NCBI GenBank assembly: GCA_023386645.1
Contig: JAEWJI010000037.1
Span: forward strand, 48,715 to 112,714
Source of the DNA: Pseudomonadota bacterium
Lineage (GTDB): Bacteria > Pseudomonadota > Alphaproteobacteria > Caulobacterales > Caulobacteraceae
Direction: 5' to 3'
Length of the DNA: 64,000 nucleotides
The notes below the pieces were generated by a model. The model worked only from the letters and a program-made list of their open reading frames with translations. It did not search any database and was not told the origin of the DNA. The first letter of the stretch is position 1. The number at the start of each line of letters is the position of its first letter. A program made the position numbers and the translations under genes. This document shows positions 62,192 through 64,000 of the stretch, piece by piece.

Positions 62192-63097
62192 CTAGCCCTG
62201 GGCGGCCTGCGCCTTCGTCAGTTCGATCATGCCCTGGGCCGCGCCCATCTCGGGCACGATCTCGCCGGTGCGGTCAGAGATCTCCGCGATGCGGGCCGCG
62301 ACTTGCTCGGGCGCCTCATCGCCGACGACGCGGATCCCTTGCGTCAGGGTGACATAGGCTCGTTCGAACCCGCCGGCGCCGGCGGCGAGGATGCAGCGGG
62401 TCGGCGCCTCTTCGCTGACGAGATAGAGCAGGCCCGGGGTCACCAGCTCAGGCCCCAGGGCCTCCAGCGGCAAGGCGGCGCCGAGATCCTCGGTCATCCG
62501 GGTATGGGCCGTGGGCGCCAGGCAGTTCACGCGAATGTCGGTCTTGGCGCCCTCGATCGACAGGGTCTGCATCAGACCGACCAGCGCCATCTTGGCCGCG
62601 CCGTAGTTCGACTGGCCGAAGTTGCCGTAGAGGCCCGACGACGAGGTGGTCATCACGATCCGGCCGTAGTTTTGGCCCCGCATGATCTCCCACACCGCCT
62701 TGGTGCAGTTCACCGCCCCCATCAGGTGGACGTCGACCACGAAGCGGAAATCGTCGAGCGACATCTTGGCGAAGGTCCTGTCGCGCAGGACGCCGGCGTT
62801 GTTGACCAGGATGTCGACCCGGCCCCAGCGGCTCATGGCGGCCTCGACCATCGCCTGGACCGCGTCGAAATCCGTGACAGAGGCCGAATCGGCCATGGCC
62901 TGCCCGCCCGCCGCGACGATCTCGTCCACCACCGCTTGGGCCGCCGAGGCGGATCCGCCGGAGCCGTCGCGCGCGCCGCCCAGGTCGTTGACCACGACCT
63001 TGGCGCCTCGCGCCGCCAGCGCCAGGGCGTGTTCGCGACCCAGGCCGCCGCCCGCGCCCGTGACGATCGCCACCCGTCCGTCGAACCGCATCGCCAT
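62192..63097 (-). CDS. Short-chain dehydrogenase, 3-hydroxyacyl-CoA type
   Basis: A 301-residue SDR. The cofactor motif TGAGGGLGREHALALAARGAKVVVNDLGG shows the Asp that favours NAD. NNAGVLRD is the structural motif; the active site has Ser in TTSSSGLYGN and Tyr-x3-Lys in NYGAAKMAL. The insertion GGARDGSGGSASAAQAVVDEI is typical of the MFE-2/HSD17B4-like group, which dehydrogenates 3-hydroxyacyl-CoA in beta-oxidation. The long C-terminal tail (about 60 residues) fits this group. Convergent with otsA. Confidence 0.9.
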   Translation of the reverse strand: MAMRFDGRVAIVTGAGGGLGREHALALAARGAKVVVNDLGGARDGSGGSASAAQAVVDEIVAAGGQAMADSASVTDFDAVQAMVEAAMSRWGRVDILVNNAGVLRDRTFAKMSLDDFRFVVDVHLMGAVNCTKAVWEIMRGQNYGRIVMTTSSSGLYGNFGQSNYGAAKMALVGLMQTLSIEGAKTDIRVNCLAPTAHTRMTEDLGAALPLEALGPELVTPGLLYLVSEEAPTRCILAAGAGGFERAYVTLTQGIRVVGDEAPEQVAARIAEISDRTGEIVPEMGAAQGMIELTKAQAAQG

Positions 63098-63296
63098 GGC
63101 CTTGTCCCTCCAACACTAGTGGCCGTTTCGTAGCAGGCCTCACGGGAACGCCAAGCGCCCCTGATGTGTTGAAACGGCGCCACAGTCGCCGCATTGCGGG
63201 CGGGTCTGAGGAACTGGCCTGAAACTGCTCCGTTGGGGCTTGCGAGCACCGCGTCTGCCCGGCGTCGGGTTCCGCTAACTTGAGAACGAGGGACAC

Positions 63297-64000
63297 ATGA
63301 AGCTGAAACTTCTCGCCAGTGTGGCCGCGGTCAGCCTGATTTCGGCTGGGGCGGCTTCGGCTGAACCCGATGGCTGGTACGGCGCGATCGACGCCGGTTA
63401 CCACCAGATCGACGACATCAACACCGAGTCCCAAGGGACCGGCGCCAACTGGAACTGGGAGGTCAACGACGGCTGGGCCGCCTTCGCCCGCCTGGGTTAC
63501 CGGTTCAACCCGAACTGGCGCGCCGAACTGGAAGCCGGCTACCGCTCGGGCGACGTCGGTCGCGTGCGCGCCGTGTCCGGCCCGCAGGGACTGTGCAACT
63601 TCACCCCGGCGACCGGCGGCTGCTTCTCGCCCGAGGGCGACATCACGGCCAAGACCCTGATGGCCAACGTCATCTATGACTTCGGCTGGGAATACTGGGG
63701 CGTGCGTCCCTTCGTGGGCCTGGGCGTCGGCGTAAACAACGTCGAGGCCGATGTCTCCGGCCGTCTGCGCCAGAATCCGGGCGTCAGCTTCGTGGCCGAC
63801 GACAGCTCCACCGAGATCGCCTATCAGGCCCTGGCCGGCCTGGCCTGGGCGGTCGGCGACCGCACCAACATCGACCTGACCTACCGCTATCTGACCGGCG
63901 AGGCCTCGTTCGACACCGTCGCCTCGGCCGCGCCGCAGTTCGGCGTGCTGGAAGGCGACTACGACCAGTCGCACACGGTGACCCTGGGTCTGCGGTATTC
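63297..64000 (+). CDS. Outer-membrane beta-barrel protein (OmpA-like), 3' end cut off
   Basis: The frame runs from ATG 63297 past the right edge (234 full codons seen). The signal peptide ends ASA before EPDGWYGAIDAGYHQID. Alternating aromatic strands follow (GWAAFARLGYRFNPNWRAELEAGYRSG; FVGLGVGVNNVEADV; NIDLTYRYLTG; HTVTLGLRYS), as in the eight-stranded OmpA-like barrel. Two Cys (LCNFTPATGGCF) sit in an extracellular loop and may pair. Whether a peptidoglycan-binding OmpA domain follows cannot be seen. GAGGGAC is the ribosome site. Confidence 0.9.
   Translation, partial: MKLKLLASVAAVSLISAGAASAEPDGWYGAIDAGYHQIDDINTESQGTGANWNWEVNDGWAAFARLGYRFNPNWRAELEAGYRSGDVGRVRAVSGPQGLCNFTPATGGCFSPEGDITAKTLMANVIYDFGWEYWGVRPFVGLGVGVNNVEADVSGRLRQNPGVSFVADDSSTEIAYQALAGLAWAVGDRTNIDLTYRYLTGEASFDTVASAAPQFGVLEGDYDQSHTVTLGLRY

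Overview
The window is GC-rich chromosomal DNA from an alphaproteobacterium, most likely a Caulobacterales member close to Brevundimonas or Caulobacter. Evidence: the chvI-chvG-hprK-EIIA-HPr locus with a short HPr kinase, EipA (DUF1134), a DUF4167 protein, a LigC-type ligase, a CASTOR/POLLUX-like channel, a gene-transfer-agent (GTA) type terminase, and promoter-like sites of the alphaproteobacterial EcfG type. Taxonomy is inferred from gene content only.

Layout. 1-4100: a truncated TMEM175-like gene, small envelope proteins, an IPTL-CTERM protein, tRNA-Gly(GCC), eipA. 4194-8000: a PglC-type phosphoglycosyl transferase, alanine dehydrogenase, an orphan hybrid histidine kinase. 8041-14690: housekeeping genes obgE, nadD, rsfS, rlmH, a degenerate EnvC-like protein, a YihY-like membrane protein, prmC. 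14960-28180: DUF4167 protein, lipoproteins, oxidoreductases, a serine hydrolase, hisN, an XRE regulator, an ABC ATPase, a CASTOR/POLLUX-like channel, glyoxalase I and an alcohol dehydrogenase. 28282-31182: polA. 31288-34846: a compact restriction-modification operon with two C5 cytosine methyltransferases and a PD-(D/E)xK endonuclease candidate. 34978-37110: a GTA-type large terminase whose frame carries palindromic insertions. 37120-41611: a HI0933-like flavoprotein, a zinc-ribbon protein, a second IPTL-CTERM protein and a 570-residue protein of unknown function. 41832-45336: chvI-chvG-hprK-EIIA-HPr. 45344-52400: gamma-glutamyltransferase, tRNA-Arg(ACG), LigC, a formaldehyde-dehydrogenase-like enzyme, typA, a GlsB-like protein. 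52472-57952: a glycan export and synthesis block (Wza-like protein, two glycosyltransferases, KpsF). 58096-62178: otsB-GH15-otsA. The right end has an SDR and a truncated outer-membrane beta-barrel gene.

The most interesting features are: (1) the two-methyltransferase restriction system placed between polA and the terminase; (2) the terminase gene, with one 134-bp and one exactly 90-bp palindromic insertion kept in an open frame and an N-terminal duplicated helix-turn-helix-like region; (3) at least five genes or operons (a membrane protein, a 67-residue peptide, a DUF6766 protein, an alcohol dehydrogenase, the trehalose operon) preceded by GGAAC-like/N16-17/(C/G)GTT-like sites, suggesting one general stress regulon; (4) two IPTL-CTERM sorting substrates with no sortase in the window.
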